Shown here one piece after another: positions 7,070 through 15,534 of a stretch of DNA of 64,000 nucleotides. Both the position numbers and the translations under genes were made by a program. The stretch covers positions 186,001 through 250,000 of the forward strand of contig CACYHH010000001.1 in assembly GCA_902774115.1 (NCBI GenBank), in the 5' to 3' direction. The DNA comes from an uncultured Spirochaetales bacterium. GTDB taxonomy: Bacteria; UBP6; UBA1177. Each line of letters begins with the position of its first letter. Position 1 is the first letter of the stretch. The notes under the pieces were generated by a model. The model was given only the letters and a program-made list of their open reading frames with translations. It did no database searches and was not told the DNA's origin.

Positions 7070-8721
7070 TATTTACTCATATCTATAATCCAGAAATCGA
7101 GATCGTTTTTGTGAAGGTAAGATGTCGTCTGCGAGTTCATGTATACTGTTTTCGCCTGAGATTCCTGATTGTTAGGTTCATAGTTGGAAACATCGGTGAA
7201 AGTCTCGCGGTCGGAATTCCATTTCCCGTTATCCCACGAACCGACGCCGATAGAGTAGACTCCTTCGGTATTGAGGGAAAGGCTCTGCGCGATGAGCTTG
7301 TATTTCGCATCGGGACGGTATGGAACCCATACGACGCTCGACATGCTGACGATCTCGCGGTGCGGCGAAAGGAGGATGAACGGGTTCGACATCGTGGAAT
7401 AAAGATATATCGGCACCGCTTTTCTGAAGATCCGCAGAGTTATGACATCTTCCCAGACTTCGTTGTTTATGTCCTTGAGCGAAACTAAAAACTCGACATC
7501 GTGATAGACCGCGTTTTTCAAATCAGTTATCTTTGAAAAGGGGATAGTTTCGATTGAAAAATCGTATGAAACATAATTTTCGGGTTCGATAGTGCCAAGA
7601 ATTTCGTCTTTCGCATCAACTTTGACTGAGGTGTCATCGGTTTTCAGCGAAATCGTAGTCGCCGAAGCATCCTGATTTCCCAAATTGTGAACGCGTAGAT
7701 GAACCGTGTATCTGTTGCCAACATCACTGTTGTCGCGGTCTTCGGCGTAATATACTTCGTTTGTCGAGTTGAGAAGGGCCTTGTAGATGTAGCCGTTGGG
7801 TGAAAAGTAGAAATTCCCGGCATTGAGGTGGTCGGAGATAGTCTGCGTCACGCTCGTATTTCCGACAGAAATCGTGTATTCGCCCGAAACGATATCGTCA
7901 AACTGCGTGCTGCCGTCGCTTCCCGACTGTTTTTCGTAGGTTTCGCCCGGATCCTGCGTGTTTTCGATTATGACATCGACTCCGCCGACACCATTTCCAG
8001 ACGGCGATTTCAAGAAATTTCCAGCACGTTTGACGTTCAGTTTAAGAGTCGCGTCGGTAATGCTGTTGCGGATGAGCCTGAACGTTTCGCCGTTGCCTGT
8101 GATTTCCAGCATGTTGTCGTCGATTTTTGTGATAGAATCCGGAATGAACTGGCTGTTGTAGGAACCTCGCGTGATGCCGTTTGTTCCAAGATAGAAATCG
8201 GTGCTGTTATCGAGTCTCAGCCACTTTCCGCGGAAAGCTTTCTTGATTTTCGGAACGCACTTCGGCTCGTAGTATTCATTTTCAGAGGTGCATGAGCCGC
8301 TTTCAACGACTTCGTTTTCCCTGAAGAGAGAGTCGCAGTTTCTGATGTTTTCCCAGATGTGGCCGTTGTAATGGTCAAGACTTTCGCATTTTTCGGCATT
8401 GTTCCCGTTGCAGCGGTATGTTCCGCCACGCTCGCAGACATACTGCGACTGGACCGAGCATGTGCAGGTCGAAGCGGCGCACGAGGGATTTCCGATTTCC
8501 GAGGGGCATCCTGTGATGCAGTTTTTGTATTCAGTCCAACTGTATCCTCCGTCGCTGTAGACGCACTGTTCGACAGACAACCCGTTGCAGCGTGTTGAGT
8601 ATGAGTTTGAACTCGAGCAGTCGTTGAAGATGTCACAGGAGGAAACGGAGAAGATAAGCAATAGAACGAAAATCAGAAAAAATCCGTATTTATATCTCGA
8701 AATTATTGGACTTTTTATCAT
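7069..8721 (-). CDS. large Cys-rich lipoprotein with CARDB-like region
   Basis: The 550-residue product has a long hydrophobic leader ending in the lipobox FSVSSC. Residues about 30-135 contain many cysteines in repeated patterns (CNGLSVEQC, CNGNNAEKC), probably disulfide-linked modules. A segment near GVGGVDVIIENTQDPGETYEK looks like a carboxypeptidase-regulatory or SpaA-like strand domain. The segment VHLRVHNLGNQDASATTISL is typical of CARDB/APHP adhesion-type domains. The C-terminus ends KNDLDFWIIDMSK, reminiscent of a pre-peptidase (PPC) C-terminal fold. GAGGGAAA precedes the ATG. It is coupled by TAATG to the barrel-like gene downstream, so the pair may form a surface complex (inference). 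Confidence 0.7.
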   Translation of the reverse strand: MIKSPIISRYKYGFFLIFVLLLIFSVSSCDIFNDCSSSNSYSTRCNGLSVEQCVYSDGGYSWTEYKNCITGCPSEIGNPSCAASTCTCSVQSQYVCERGGTYRCNGNNAEKCESLDHYNGHIWENIRNCDSLFRENEVVESGSCTSENEYYEPKCVPKIKKAFRGKWLRLDNSTDFYLGTNGITRGSYNSQFIPDSITKIDDNMLEITGNGETFRLIRNSITDATLKLNVKRAGNFLKSPSGNGVGGVDVIIENTQDPGETYEKQSGSDGSTQFDDIVSGEYTISVGNTSVTQTISDHLNAGNFYFSPNGYIYKALLNSTNEVYYAEDRDNSDVGNRYTVHLRVHNLGNQDASATTISLKTDDTSVKVDAKDEILGTIEPENYVSYDFSIETIPFSKITDLKNAVYHDVEFLVSLKDINNEVWEDVITLRIFRKAVPIYLYSTMSNPFILLSPHREIVSMSSVVWVPYRPDAKYKLIAQSLSLNTEGVYSIGVGSWDNGKWNSDRETFTDVSNYEPNNQESQAKTVYMNSQTTSYLHKNDLDFWIIDMSK

Positions 8722-8808
8722 TTTCCCTCGAATCTCAGTAAAAAACTAAAAGTTGTTTATTTTAAGAAATCAGCTGAAATAGTCAAGATGGAGTAAGGGT
8801 GCGGTTTC

Positions 8809-10662
8809 TTAGCTGTTTTCCTTGAGGCTTTCCATGTATTCTTTGCCGCGCATCGCGTGACGCAGAGCGGCTGAAAGAACGGTTTTTCTGAGTCTGAGCG
8901 AGTTCGGGGTGACTTCGACGAGTTCGTCTTCGTTGATGAAATGTATCGCCCTTTCCAAAGTCATCGGTTTTACAGGCGTGAGTGTTACTGCATCGTCTTT
9001 TCCAGCTGCACGCATATTGGTGAGTTTTTTCGCTTTGCACGGGTTGACGTCGATATCGAGGTCTTTCGAGTGCTCGCCGATGATCATTCCTTCATAAACC
9101 GGCATTCCGGGTGTGATAAAGAGTTCGCCGCGCGGCTCAAGGTTGAAAAGTGCATAAGCTATGGCTTCGCCCTGTCTGTCGGAAACAATCGAACCCGTGA
9201 ATCTGACGGGGAAGTTGCCGCGGTATTCTTCATATCCTTCGAAAAGTGTGTTGAGAGTTCCGGTCCCTTTTGTGTCTGTGAGGAACTGGTCGCGGTAGCC
9301 GATAAGTCCGCGTGAAGGAACGGTAAATTCCATGAAAGCGCGTTCGTTAGCCGAGTTGACTAGGTTGGTCATTCTTCCTTTTCTTGCCGAAAGTTTCTCG
9401 GTTACGATGCCTGTGAACATTTCGTGACATTCGATGTAGACATGCTCGATCGGCTCGTATTTTTTGCCGTCGATCTCTTTGTAAATAACGGTCGGTCTGC
9501 CGACGCAGAGTTCGAAGCCTTCACGTCTCATCTGCTCGACGATGATCGCCATCTGGAGCTCGCCGCGCCCTTTGACGATAACGTAATCGTTGGTTTCGGG
9601 TTCTTCCAGCCTGATCGAAACGTTCATCAGAGTCTCTTTGTGAAGTCTCTCTTTGATTTTTCTGAGCTGGACGTATTTTCCTTCTTTTCCCGCAAGAGGA
9701 CCGTTGTTTATCGTGAAAACCATGCTGACAGTCGGCTCGTCGACTTTGATCCTCGGAAGCGCTACTGGCTGATCGATCGTTGCAACTGTATCACCGATGT
9801 GGACATCTTCGATTCCGGCAAGAATTACGATGTCGCCTGGTTCTACGATCTCGGCATCGACAAGTTTGACGCCCTGATAAAGCTGGAGTTTCGAGACTTT
9901 AAGGCGTGCCTGAACATCGTTTTCCTTTATGCAGACAAGCGATTCGTTGCAGTGTACGCTGCCGTTTACGACTTTTCCAATGGCAAGTCTGCCGAGATAA
10001 TCGTTGTAGCTGAGATCGGTGACAAGCATCTGGAAAGGCTGTTCCGGGTCGTAGAGCGGACCTTTCGTGAATTCGATGATCTTATCCATGAGGATATGAA
10101 GGTTTTCGCCTTTTTCTTCAAGAGTTTCCTGAGCGATTCCGTCACGTCCTATCGCATAGAGAACAGGGAAGTCAAGCTGCTCGTCGTCAGCACCTAAGTC
10201 TATGAAAAGATTGCCGATTTCGTTAAGAACTTCCTGAGGTCTCGCATCTTTTCTATCGATTTTATTGATGACTACCATGATCTGAAGTTTTGCTTCGAGA
10301 GCTTTGCGAAGAACAAATCTCGTCTGCGGAAGCGGACCTTCCGAAGCATCGACAAGGAGTATCGCGCTGTCTGCCATGAAAAGCGCACGTTCGACTTCAC
10401 CGCCGAAATCGGCGTGTCCGGGAGTGTCGATAATGTTTATTTTGACCCCTTTCCAGACGACCGAGCAGTTTTTCGCAGCGATCGTGATGCCGCGCTCGCG
10501 CTCGAGATCCATGTTGTCCATGATCCTGTCGTTTACGATTTCGCCTTCGCGGAATACGCCGCTCTGCTTGAACATTGCGTCAACAAGTGTTGTTTTGCCG
10601 TGGTCAACGTGAGCGATGATCGCCACGTTCCTGATTTTGTCGTTTCTTACTAAATTGCCCAT
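8809..10662 (-). CDS. typA: ribosome-associated GTPase TypA/BipA
   Basis: The 617-residue translational GTPase has G1 AHVDHGKTT (about 17-25), the switch region with [10 protein letters not shown]3 [11 protein letters not shown] and G4 NKIDR, then domains II-V and the BipA C-terminal region ([18 protein letters not shown]). The family binds 70S ribosomes and assists large-subunit assembly, mainly in stress and cold. The start [15 protein letters not shown] at 10662 is supported by AGAAGGA a few bases upstream; the frame stays open further but runs into a hairpin repeat. A promoter with a 16-base spacer lies at 10706-10733. Length and motifs are normal. Confidence 0.97.
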   Translation of the reverse strand: MGNLVRNDKIRNVAIIAHVDHGKTTLVDAMFKQSGVFREGEIVNDRIMDNMDLERERGITIAAKNCSVVWKGVKINIIDTPGHADFGGEVERALFMADSAILLVDASEGPLPQTRFVLRKALEAKLQIMVVINKIDRKDARPQEVLNEIGNLFIDLGADDEQLDFPVLYAIGRDGIAQETLEEKGENLHILMDKIIEFTKGPLYDPEQPFQMLVTDLSYNDYLGRLAIGKVVNGSVHCNESLVCIKENDVQARLKVSKLQLYQGVKLVDAEIVEPGDIVILAGIEDVHIGDTVATIDQPVALPRIKVDEPTVSMVFTINNGPLAGKEGKYVQLRKIKERLHKETLMNVSIRLEEPETNDYVIVKGRGELQMAIIVEQMRREGFELCVGRPTVIYKEIDGKKYEPIEHVYIECHEMFTGIVTEKLSARKGRMTNLVNSANERAFMEFTVPSRGLIGYRDQFLTDTKGTGTLNTLFEGYEEYRGNFPVRFTGSIVSDRQGEAIAYALFNLEPRGELFITPGMPVYEGMIIGEHSKDLDIDVNPCKAKKLTNMRAAGKDDAVTLTPVKPMTLERAIHFINEDELVEVTPNSLRLRKTVLSAALRHAMRGKEYMESLKENS

Positions 10663-10705
10663 CTGATTCCTTCTAAAAAAAGACCATCTTAAAAAAAACG
10701 CGCGT

Positions 10706-10733
10706 AATTTATTTAGAGTTTTTGCAATTTCAA
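10706..10733 (-). promoter_or_regulatory. putative sigma-70 promoter for typA
   Basis: Minus strand: TTGAAA (10733-10728), 16 bases, TAAATT (10711-10706), then ACGCGCG and eight T. This is the window's recurring start-site pattern. Confidence 0.6.
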
Positions 10734-10761
10734 GAAAAATATTGAATTTTGTTTTGCGGAG

Positions 10762-10814
10762 CGGGAACGGTTGCCTTGCCTCTCCCGAAGTGAGAGGCAA
10801 GGCAACCGTTCCCG
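10762..10814. repeat. 23-base perfect inverted repeat, 7-base loop
   Basis: Arms 10762-10784 and 10792-10814 are fully complementary, with loop CCGAAGT. The arm includes direct repeats of TTGCC. It sits between the ORF6N gene's stop and the typA promoter. There is no T-tract on either side, so it is more likely a REP/MITE-like element than a standard terminator. The adjoining sequence GGTCATTGAGTGAAGTCGAA resembles ACTGAGCTTAGTCGAAG at 49499-49515. Confidence 0.92.
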
Positions 10815-10850
10815 GTCATTGAGTGAAGTCGAAATGAACGATCGCAGACC

Positions 10851-11744
10851 TCACAAATTTCTAATAATTTCCGCAATCCAAGATGAATCCATGATTTCGA
10901 AACCGAAACATTTTTTGCCCAGATCTTTTAGCGAAGCACCAATATGGTAAAGAATTTTATTGTCGATAATCAAAAATCTGTCGTGGATTTTTTCTGTATG
11001 TTTCAGAACAAGAGTCGGATATTGTTCATTAAATTTCTGGATATCAAGAGATGTGATTTTTGTCTTGGGATAAGTAAAAATCGTGACTTTCACGCCGTTT
11101 TTCTTCTTGGTGAAGCGTTCAAGAACTGTTAAATCGACATAGTTATCTATCAGAACAATTTCTTTTTCAGCTTCGGCGATAAAAGATTCGAATTTCGCGT
11201 AGGCATCAAAAATCTGACCTTGGAAGAAGATTCCATGTCTGTCTTCAATTTTATATCTGTCCATTTTGTCGAAAAGTTCGTCGATTTTTCTATCGGATTC
11301 AATCGCATGTTTTTTTAAGTAGTCGATTTCAGTGAAAATTTTAGAATTGTTCTGTAGAAACCGGCGAAAAGCAACAAAAGCATCAATAATCATTATACTC
11401 GTCAGTACCGCAGTATCGCTTTTAAGAACCGCAGAAAGCATCGCCACTCCTTGTTCTGTAAAGGCATAAGGCAAATATTGACGTCCTCCTCTTGTTTCCG
11501 TTTTTGAGGTCACAGTTTGTGACCTCAAAAATTCGAACTCTTTTTCATTCAGCTGGAACATAAATCTTTCCGGAAACCGCTCGATATTTCTTTTTACCGC
11601 TTGATTCAGAACTTTTGTCTCGACACCGTAAAGTTCGGCCAGGTCACGGTCAATCATCACATGCTGCCCTCGAATGGCTAAAATTTTACTTTCGATGTCG
11701 AGTTTTGGTTGATTTTTGTCACAAATAATAATCTCGCTTTTCAT
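10851..11744 (-). CDS. ORF6N domain protein with PLD-like C-terminal domain
   Basis: The 297-residue product has an N-terminal ORF6N domain (about 15-105), with [39 protein letters not shown] and [19 protein letters not shown] coiled linker follows (about 120-165), then a PLD/HKD-like domain (about 175-297) with IVLIDNYVD and HDRFLIID. The second domain has only one partial HxK-type motif (H-D-R), so catalysis is uncertain. The family is frequent in mobile islands; a DNA-binding regulator or toxin-like effector has been suggested, but no firm function is known. The codons for LRSQTVTSK form a palindrome (11502-11530). A promoter at 11779-11806 overlaps a dyad. It is a paralogue of the gene at the window's left edge. 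Confidence 0.85.
   Translation of the reverse strand: MKSEIIICDKNQPKLDIESKILAIRGQHVMIDRDLAELYGVETKVLNQAVKRNIERFPERFMFQLNEKEFEFLRSQTVTSKTETRGGRQYLPYAFTEQGVAMLSAVLKSDTAVLTSIMIIDAFVAFRRFLQNNSKIFTEIDYLKKHAIESDRKIDELFDKMDRYKIEDRHGIFFQGQIFDAYAKFESFIAEAEKEIVLIDNYVDLTVLERFTKKKNGVKVTIFTYPKTKITSLDIQKFNEQYPTLVLKHTEKIHDRFLIIDNKILYHIGASLKDLGKKCFGFEIMDSSWIAEIIRNL
11502..11530. repeat. perfect palindrome inside ORF6N coding sequence (copy B)
   Basis: Arms 11502-11514 and 11518-11530 (13 bases, TTTTGAGGTCACA and its complement) flank a 3-base centre. It occupies the same codons as 58-88 in the paralogue; four base pairs differ and all four are compensated. Confidence 0.95.
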
Positions 11745-11765
11745 ATTTTACTCATAAAACAAAAG

Positions 11766-11806
11766 TTAACTGATAATGTTAATATAAATTTTAGAATTTT
11801 TGTCAA
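11766..11806 (-). promoter_or_regulatory. putative promoter with overlapping dyad, ORF6N gene B
   Basis: Minus strand: TTGACA (11806-11801), 16 bases, TATTAA (11784-11779). A dyad TTAAC, 7 bases, GTTAA (11766-11782) overlaps the -10. Geometry and placement match the dyad at 341-357 in front of the paralogue, but the half-site differs. Confidence 0.5.
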
Positions 11807-11903
11807 TAAATATTTAATTGTTTGATAGAATGCGGTGGAGTGCAACGCAGAACATTACCTACGAAAGTTTATTTTCTGACTTGATGATACTCAACGTGCG
11901 GAA

Positions 11904-12803
11904 TCAGAAGAGAAAAACGGTAGAAAGCATGAAGTTGTAGCTCTGCATTTCGTGTGTCGCACCGAAAAGACCGAGTTCGATGTGAGTCGGAGAGACGTTG
12001 AAGGAAGCGGCGGCTTCAAACCATTTTATCCGGTATGCCAGCCTGAAAACGAAAAATTCACGGTGGAAAAGAACGCTTTTTGCGCTGTAAAGGGCGAGTT
12101 CGAAGCCTGTGGAGAAGCGGACGTTGTAGAGGTCGATTATGTCGAACTGGAGATTCAGGCTGTATGATTCCCACGGAACTGAGTTGTCTGCAAGTTTCAG
12201 GTTTATCCCTTTTTTGAAGCGTGCCCCGGCGCGCAGAAAAGAGAAACCTACCGAAAATTTGAGTCCGAAAGCCCATTTTTCTTCTGAAGTTGCGAAAAGC
12301 GAAACCCCGAACCTGTCGCTTTTTTTCGCCCACGGGAAAAATTCGATCCTGTCGGTCACTTTGATGCCGCCTTTCAGGAAAATCGGCTTCGGTTTTTCCT
12401 CTGTTTCCGGCTTTTCTTCAGCATAAAAACTTTCTTTGAACTCGTCTTTCTGCCACTTTGAAGATAGATTTTTGATTTTTGCCAACTTCTCGGAATCTTT
12501 AGGTATTTTGTCTTGATTTTCCTCTTTTTCGTATATTACGGCGACCATCTCTTCCATGAGGTTGCAGACATCTTCGGCAGTTATTTCCTTTATCGGCAGG
12601 GTTCTTACGAAACCGTTTTCGGCAACGATCGAAAGATGGTTTTCGTCGGGCATTTCGATTAGGAAATTTATCGTGTTTTTCTTTTCTTTGTAGAATGCCG
12701 TGATTTTGCTGCGCAGCTCTTCGGGTATATTTTCATCGAAAAAAATGTTTCCGAAAAGTGAGAATGAAAAAAGTAAACATAAAACAAAGAAAAATGCTTT
12801 CAA
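11904..12803 (-). CDS. secreted protein with C-terminal beta-barrel-like region
   Basis: The 299-residue product starts with TTG at 12803 (no ATG is available near the signal peptide): MKAFFFVLCLLFSFSLFG. Residues 20-120 are charged and probably periplasmic. From about 150 on, alternating strands (FGVSLFATSEEKWAFGLKFS, FELALYSAKSVLF) lead to a C-terminal NFMLSTVFLF, a typical barrel end. No family is recognised. It is the last gene of a six-gene minus-strand operon and starts 11 bases after the preceding lipoprotein gene, with only a weak ribosome site, so it may rely on coupling. Outer-membrane location is inferred. Confidence 0.6.
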   Translation of the reverse strand: MKAFFFVLCLLFSFSLFGNIFFDENIPEELRSKITAFYKEKKNTINFLIEMPDENHLSIVAENGFVRTLPIKEITAEDVCNLMEEMVAVIYEKEENQDKIPKDSEKLAKIKNLSSKWQKDEFKESFYAEEKPETEEKPKPIFLKGGIKVTDRIEFFPWAKKSDRFGVSLFATSEEKWAFGLKFSVGFSFLRAGARFKKGINLKLADNSVPWESYSLNLQFDIIDLYNVRFSTGFELALYSAKSVLFHREFFVFRLAYRIKWFEAAASFNVSPTHIELGLFGATHEMQSYNFMLSTVFLF

Positions 12804-12814
12804 ATCAAAATCCG

Positions 12815-13339
12815 TCAGTCGTGTTTTTGAATAAATCCCATATTTTCCGAAGTTTCCAGAACATCGGGGTTGGTTCGGTCTATTCTGAGCATAACATCCG
12901 AGAAAAACTTTGCTTTTTCAATATTTTTTTCTTCAATAGCCTTCCGCATATTGACAAATGCGATGTGGGGGAAAACAATTTTACCGTTTGTCAGTTTAAC
13001 GTGTTCGATATTTTTCGTCATGTAGAAAGTATAAAGTTCATCGCTTCCTTTCTTATATTTTTTGTCGTAGAAAGTGTAGGAAATAGGCGTGTATCCGTTC
13101 TCTTCCGGCATAATTTCGAATTCTGACGGTTTGAAAACGAAGCAGTATTCTTCAAAATCATGCTCCGAAAAGACCTCCTGAGTGGTTTTATCAAGCAGAA
13201 TGTAGGCCTGATGCGTATTTCCGTCGGTTCGCGCCTGCATGAACTGCGTTACTGGGTCCCGCGGTTTTTCGGCTTTGGAACATGATGCAAAAAATATAGG
13301 CAAAAATATGAAAACAAGGAAAAATCTCTTTAAAATCAT
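12815..13339 (-). CDS. small lipoprotein, unknown function
   Basis: The 174-residue product has a signal sequence ending in the lipobox FFASC, then KAEKPRDPVTQFMQARTDGN. The mature part (tandem DxxTQEVF/EHDFEEYCF and a strand-rich middle) has the general feel of an NTF2-like or DUF4878-type envelope domain, in which a helix carrying QFMQAxxxG is followed by a curved sheet; this is a weak inference. It starts 4 bases after the deoC stop. It is surrounded in the operon by deoC and a barrel-like protein. Confidence 0.65.
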   Translation of the reverse strand: MILKRFFLVFIFLPIFFASCSKAEKPRDPVTQFMQARTDGNTHQAYILLDKTTQEVFSEHDFEEYCFVFKPSEFEIMPEENGYTPISYTFYDKKYKKGSDELYTFYMTKNIEHVKLTNGKIVFPHIAFVNMRKAIEEKNIEKAKFFSDVMLRIDRTNPDVLETSENMGFIQKHD

Positions 13340-13343
13340 GCTG

Positions 13344-14117
13344 TTACCAGTTTTCCATTATAGAAACCGAGCTGCTGCATCCGATTCTGTCGGCACCTGC
13401 CTGCATCATTGCGATCAATGTTTCTTTGTCTCTGATCCCGCCGGCAGCCTTGACTCCGAGCCTTTTTCCTGCAACAGCTCTCAAAAGTTTCACATCTTCG
13501 ACAGTTGCCTTTCCGTTTACTCCGGTCGAAGTTTTGAGCATGTCTGCTCCTGCAAAGACCGCGATAAGCGCTGCATCGATTTTTTCTTCTTCCGAAAGTG
13601 CCGATGTTTCAAGAATAACTTTTATGTAAGCCTTTGTTTTTGTTGTGCTTTTCAAAAGTTTAAAGCACTCTTTCAGTTTTCTGCTTTTGATAAGCCCGAT
13701 GTTTATTACGACATCGATTTCGTCGGCTCCGTCAAGTGCCGCTGTGACCGATTCAGCCGTTTTTGCCGCTGCGGTTGATGCGCCTAGCGGGAAATCTATG
13801 ACTGTCGCGATGAGAAATTTTGCATTGTTTTCACTTCTGAAAGCGGCTGCGGTTTTAACCCACATCGGATTTATGCAGACTGCCTTGAAACCGAAATCAC
13901 GGGCTTCGCGGCATATTCTTAGAACGTCTTCTTCAGCCGCGTTGAATGAAAGGATCGTGTGGTCGATTGCATTGGCAGCAGTTTTTTTGGAAATTTTGGG
14001 TGCAGAGTATGAAAAAGAGAGGTTTTCTTCGATTTTTTCTGCTTCAACGGGTGAAATTTCAAGGATTTTCACAAGTTCCTTGGCTCTTTTTGCTATCTTT
14101 TTTTTCAGATTTTCCAT
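13344..14117 (-). CDS. deoC: deoxyribose-phosphate aldolase
   Basis: The 257-residue class I aldolase cleaves 2-deoxyribose-5-phosphate to glyceraldehyde-3-phosphate and acetaldehyde in deoxynucleoside catabolism. Family blocks are present: IDHTILSF, KAVCINPMWV, IDFPLGAST, DEIDVVINIG, the Schiff-base lysine in GADMLKTSTG, and VKAAGGIRDKET. The ribosome site GGAGAC is spaced correctly from the ATG. It lies inside a mixed operon with a deacetylase and GNAT upstream and two envelope proteins downstream; no other nucleoside catabolism gene is nearby. The ~40-residue N-terminal helix before AIDHT is slightly longer than in E. coli-type enzymes. Confidence 0.93.
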   Translation of the reverse strand: MENLKKKIAKRAKELVKILEISPVEAEKIEENLSFSYSAPKISKKTAANAIDHTILSFNAAEEDVLRICREARDFGFKAVCINPMWVKTAAAFRSENNAKFLIATVIDFPLGASTAAAKTAESVTAALDGADEIDVVINIGLIKSRKLKECFKLLKSTTKTKAYIKVILETSALSEEEKIDAALIAVFAGADMLKTSTGVNGKATVEDVKLLRAVAGKRLGVKAAGGIRDKETLIAMMQAGADRIGCSSSVSIMENW

Positions 14118-14127
14118 TTTTGTCTCC

Positions 14128-15066
14128 TTATTTAATGGTTCCTTTAAGTTTCATTTCTGCCACTTCGCAGAGCGTTTTGAAAGTGAATCCGTTGTTTTTG
14201 TAAAAATCTATAACATGCTGGAATCTTTTCATTTTTCTTTCAAGAGAGAATGCAAGGTCAGGCTGCTTTCCTTTCAAAGGGTCAAAGTGCTGCGATTCAT
14301 CAGCGCCGCAGAGGTCTATTCCGTGGGCTTCGATGTTGATGAAAGTTCTGCTTTTCGAGATTTTCAGCATCCATTCGAGCAGGAATGCGGGGAAGGCGAT
14401 TATCGAAGTGCCGATCAGCGGAATGTTTGCGAGCGGGAAAAGGGTAGTCATCGGAAGTTCGACGAAAGTTCCGTCCTTTTTTGTGTCGCGCACGGTTTTA
14501 TCAATAAATTCAGGTGTGTATCTGCCGAAAGCATCGGCAAAAGATGAAATAATAGACTTTGATTCGTGCCCCGAAAGTTTTTTCAGGTGAATGAGAAGCC
14601 ACTTTGCGAGGTAGTATGAAATTGACGGGAAAAGTGAGGAATCGTAAGTGTAACCGACTGATTTTAATACGGAAATCAAATCAGCTGAAGAGTTGTATCC
14701 CGGGCTTCTGAAACCTTTGCAGACTATCCCGGACATATCTTCAAGGAAATCCTTGTTCTTTTTTATCTCCTGAAAAATTTCATCTTTCGGAAGTCTCGTC
14801 AGCTGGTAGTTATGCGAAAAGGAATGATCTGCGATTTCGTGTCCGCTGTGTACGATTTCTCTTAAAATTTCGCTGTTTTTTTCGGAAAATCCGTAAGATG
14901 TGATAAAAAAAGTTCCTTTTATCGAGTTTTTATCGAAAAGTTCGATGAATCTTCTTATTCCGTTGAGATATATAGGATCATCGCTGATCCCCGAAGTTCC
15001 GATTCCGTGGATTGCGTAGTAGCAGATCAAAGGATCGACATCGACGTTTATGCAGGCGATTTTCAT
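14128..15066 (-). CDS. polysaccharide deacetylase (NodB-type)
   Basis: The 312-residue product has a NodB-fold opening (MKIACINVDVDP) with the catalytic/metal aspartates, the TFFITSYG strand, the metal-binding motif HSFSHN in the ADHSFSHNY block, and FRSPGY. The family removes N- or O-acetyl groups from cell-surface or exopolysaccharide sugars. No signal peptide is visible, so it is probably cytoplasmic, like deacetylases acting on lipid-linked or precursor sugars. The ATG overlaps the GNAT stop (TAATG), with GAGG upstream. Pairing with an acetyltransferase suggests acetylation editing of a sugar, but the substrate is unknown. Confidence 0.85.
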   Translation of the reverse strand: MKIACINVDVDPLICYYAIHGIGTSGISDDPIYLNGIRRFIELFDKNSIKGTFFITSYGFSEKNSEILREIVHSGHEIADHSFSHNYQLTRLPKDEIFQEIKKNKDFLEDMSGIVCKGFRSPGYNSSADLISVLKSVGYTYDSSLFPSISYYLAKWLLIHLKKLSGHESKSIISSFADAFGRYTPEFIDKTVRDTKKDGTFVELPMTTLFPLANIPLIGTSIIAFPAFLLEWMLKISKSRTFINIEAHGIDLCGADESQHFDPLKGKQPDLAFSLERKMKRFQHVIDFYKNNGFTFKTLCEVAEMKLKGTIK

Positions 15067-15515
15067 TAAAACCTCAATTTTTTCAAATCTTTTCTCATTT
15101 CAAAATAGGGGAGATCCGTCATCTGGCATACTCCGTTTCCGGTTATTTCAAAACCGTGTTTTCTGTAAAAATTAAGAGCTCTTTTATTGTCTGCGTAAAC
15201 TTGCAGAAAAACTTCGTCTTTTCCTGCAGTTGCATAGTTTAAAAGCTCGGTTCCGATTCCTCTGTTCCAGAATTCCGGCAGGACAAAAAGCCCTTCAATG
15301 CAGTCTGCGGAAGTGGAAATCACGCCGACCACTTTTCCTTCAAGTTCGTAAACTGAGTTTTTGCAGCTGCGGAGTGTCGAAGAGGTGAATTTTTTTTTGT
15401 CTTTTTTAAAAAAACCGGAAGTTACTTTCAGAGCAAGAGCGTTGTTCGATTTTTCGTAAACGGTTTCGATATCGTGTATATCGGATTCTTTAAAATTCCT
15501 TATCACTTCACGCAA
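15066..15515 (-). CDS. GNAT-family N-acetyltransferase
   Basis: The 149-residue single GNAT domain has ESDIHDIETVYE near the start, strand 4 IEGLFVLPEFWNRGIGTELL with the acetyl-CoA loop RGIGT, and the C-terminal YADNKRALNFYRKHGFE block. The substrate is unknown. The start is either TTG at 15515 or GTG at 15506; neither has a strong ribosome site. It begins about 20 bases after the giant ankyrin gene and is coupled by TAATG to the deacetylase, so the genes are probably cotranscribed. Confidence 0.85.
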   Translation of the reverse strand: MREVIRNFKESDIHDIETVYEKSNNALALKVTSGFFKKDKKKFTSSTLRSCKNSVYELEGKVVGVISTSADCIEGLFVLPEFWNRGIGTELLNYATAGKDEVFLQVYADNKRALNFYRKHGFEITGNGVCQMTDLPYFEMRKDLKKLRF

Positions 15516-15534
15516 CCAGCTAAATTTATTGCGA

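Noticed and set aside
9424-10197. 257-codon open frame antisense to typA
   Set aside because: Fully covered by the strongly conserved typA gene; no ribosome site or recognisable domain.
10663-10800. Longer N-terminus for TypA
   Set aside because: The extension would read through the promoter and half of a perfect hairpin repeat; the family start [12 protein letters not shown] has a good ribosome site.
13645-14547. 300-codon open frame on the plus strand
   Set aside because: It lies antisense to deoC and the deacetylase gene, both of which have clear family motifs; composition is that of a shadow frame.
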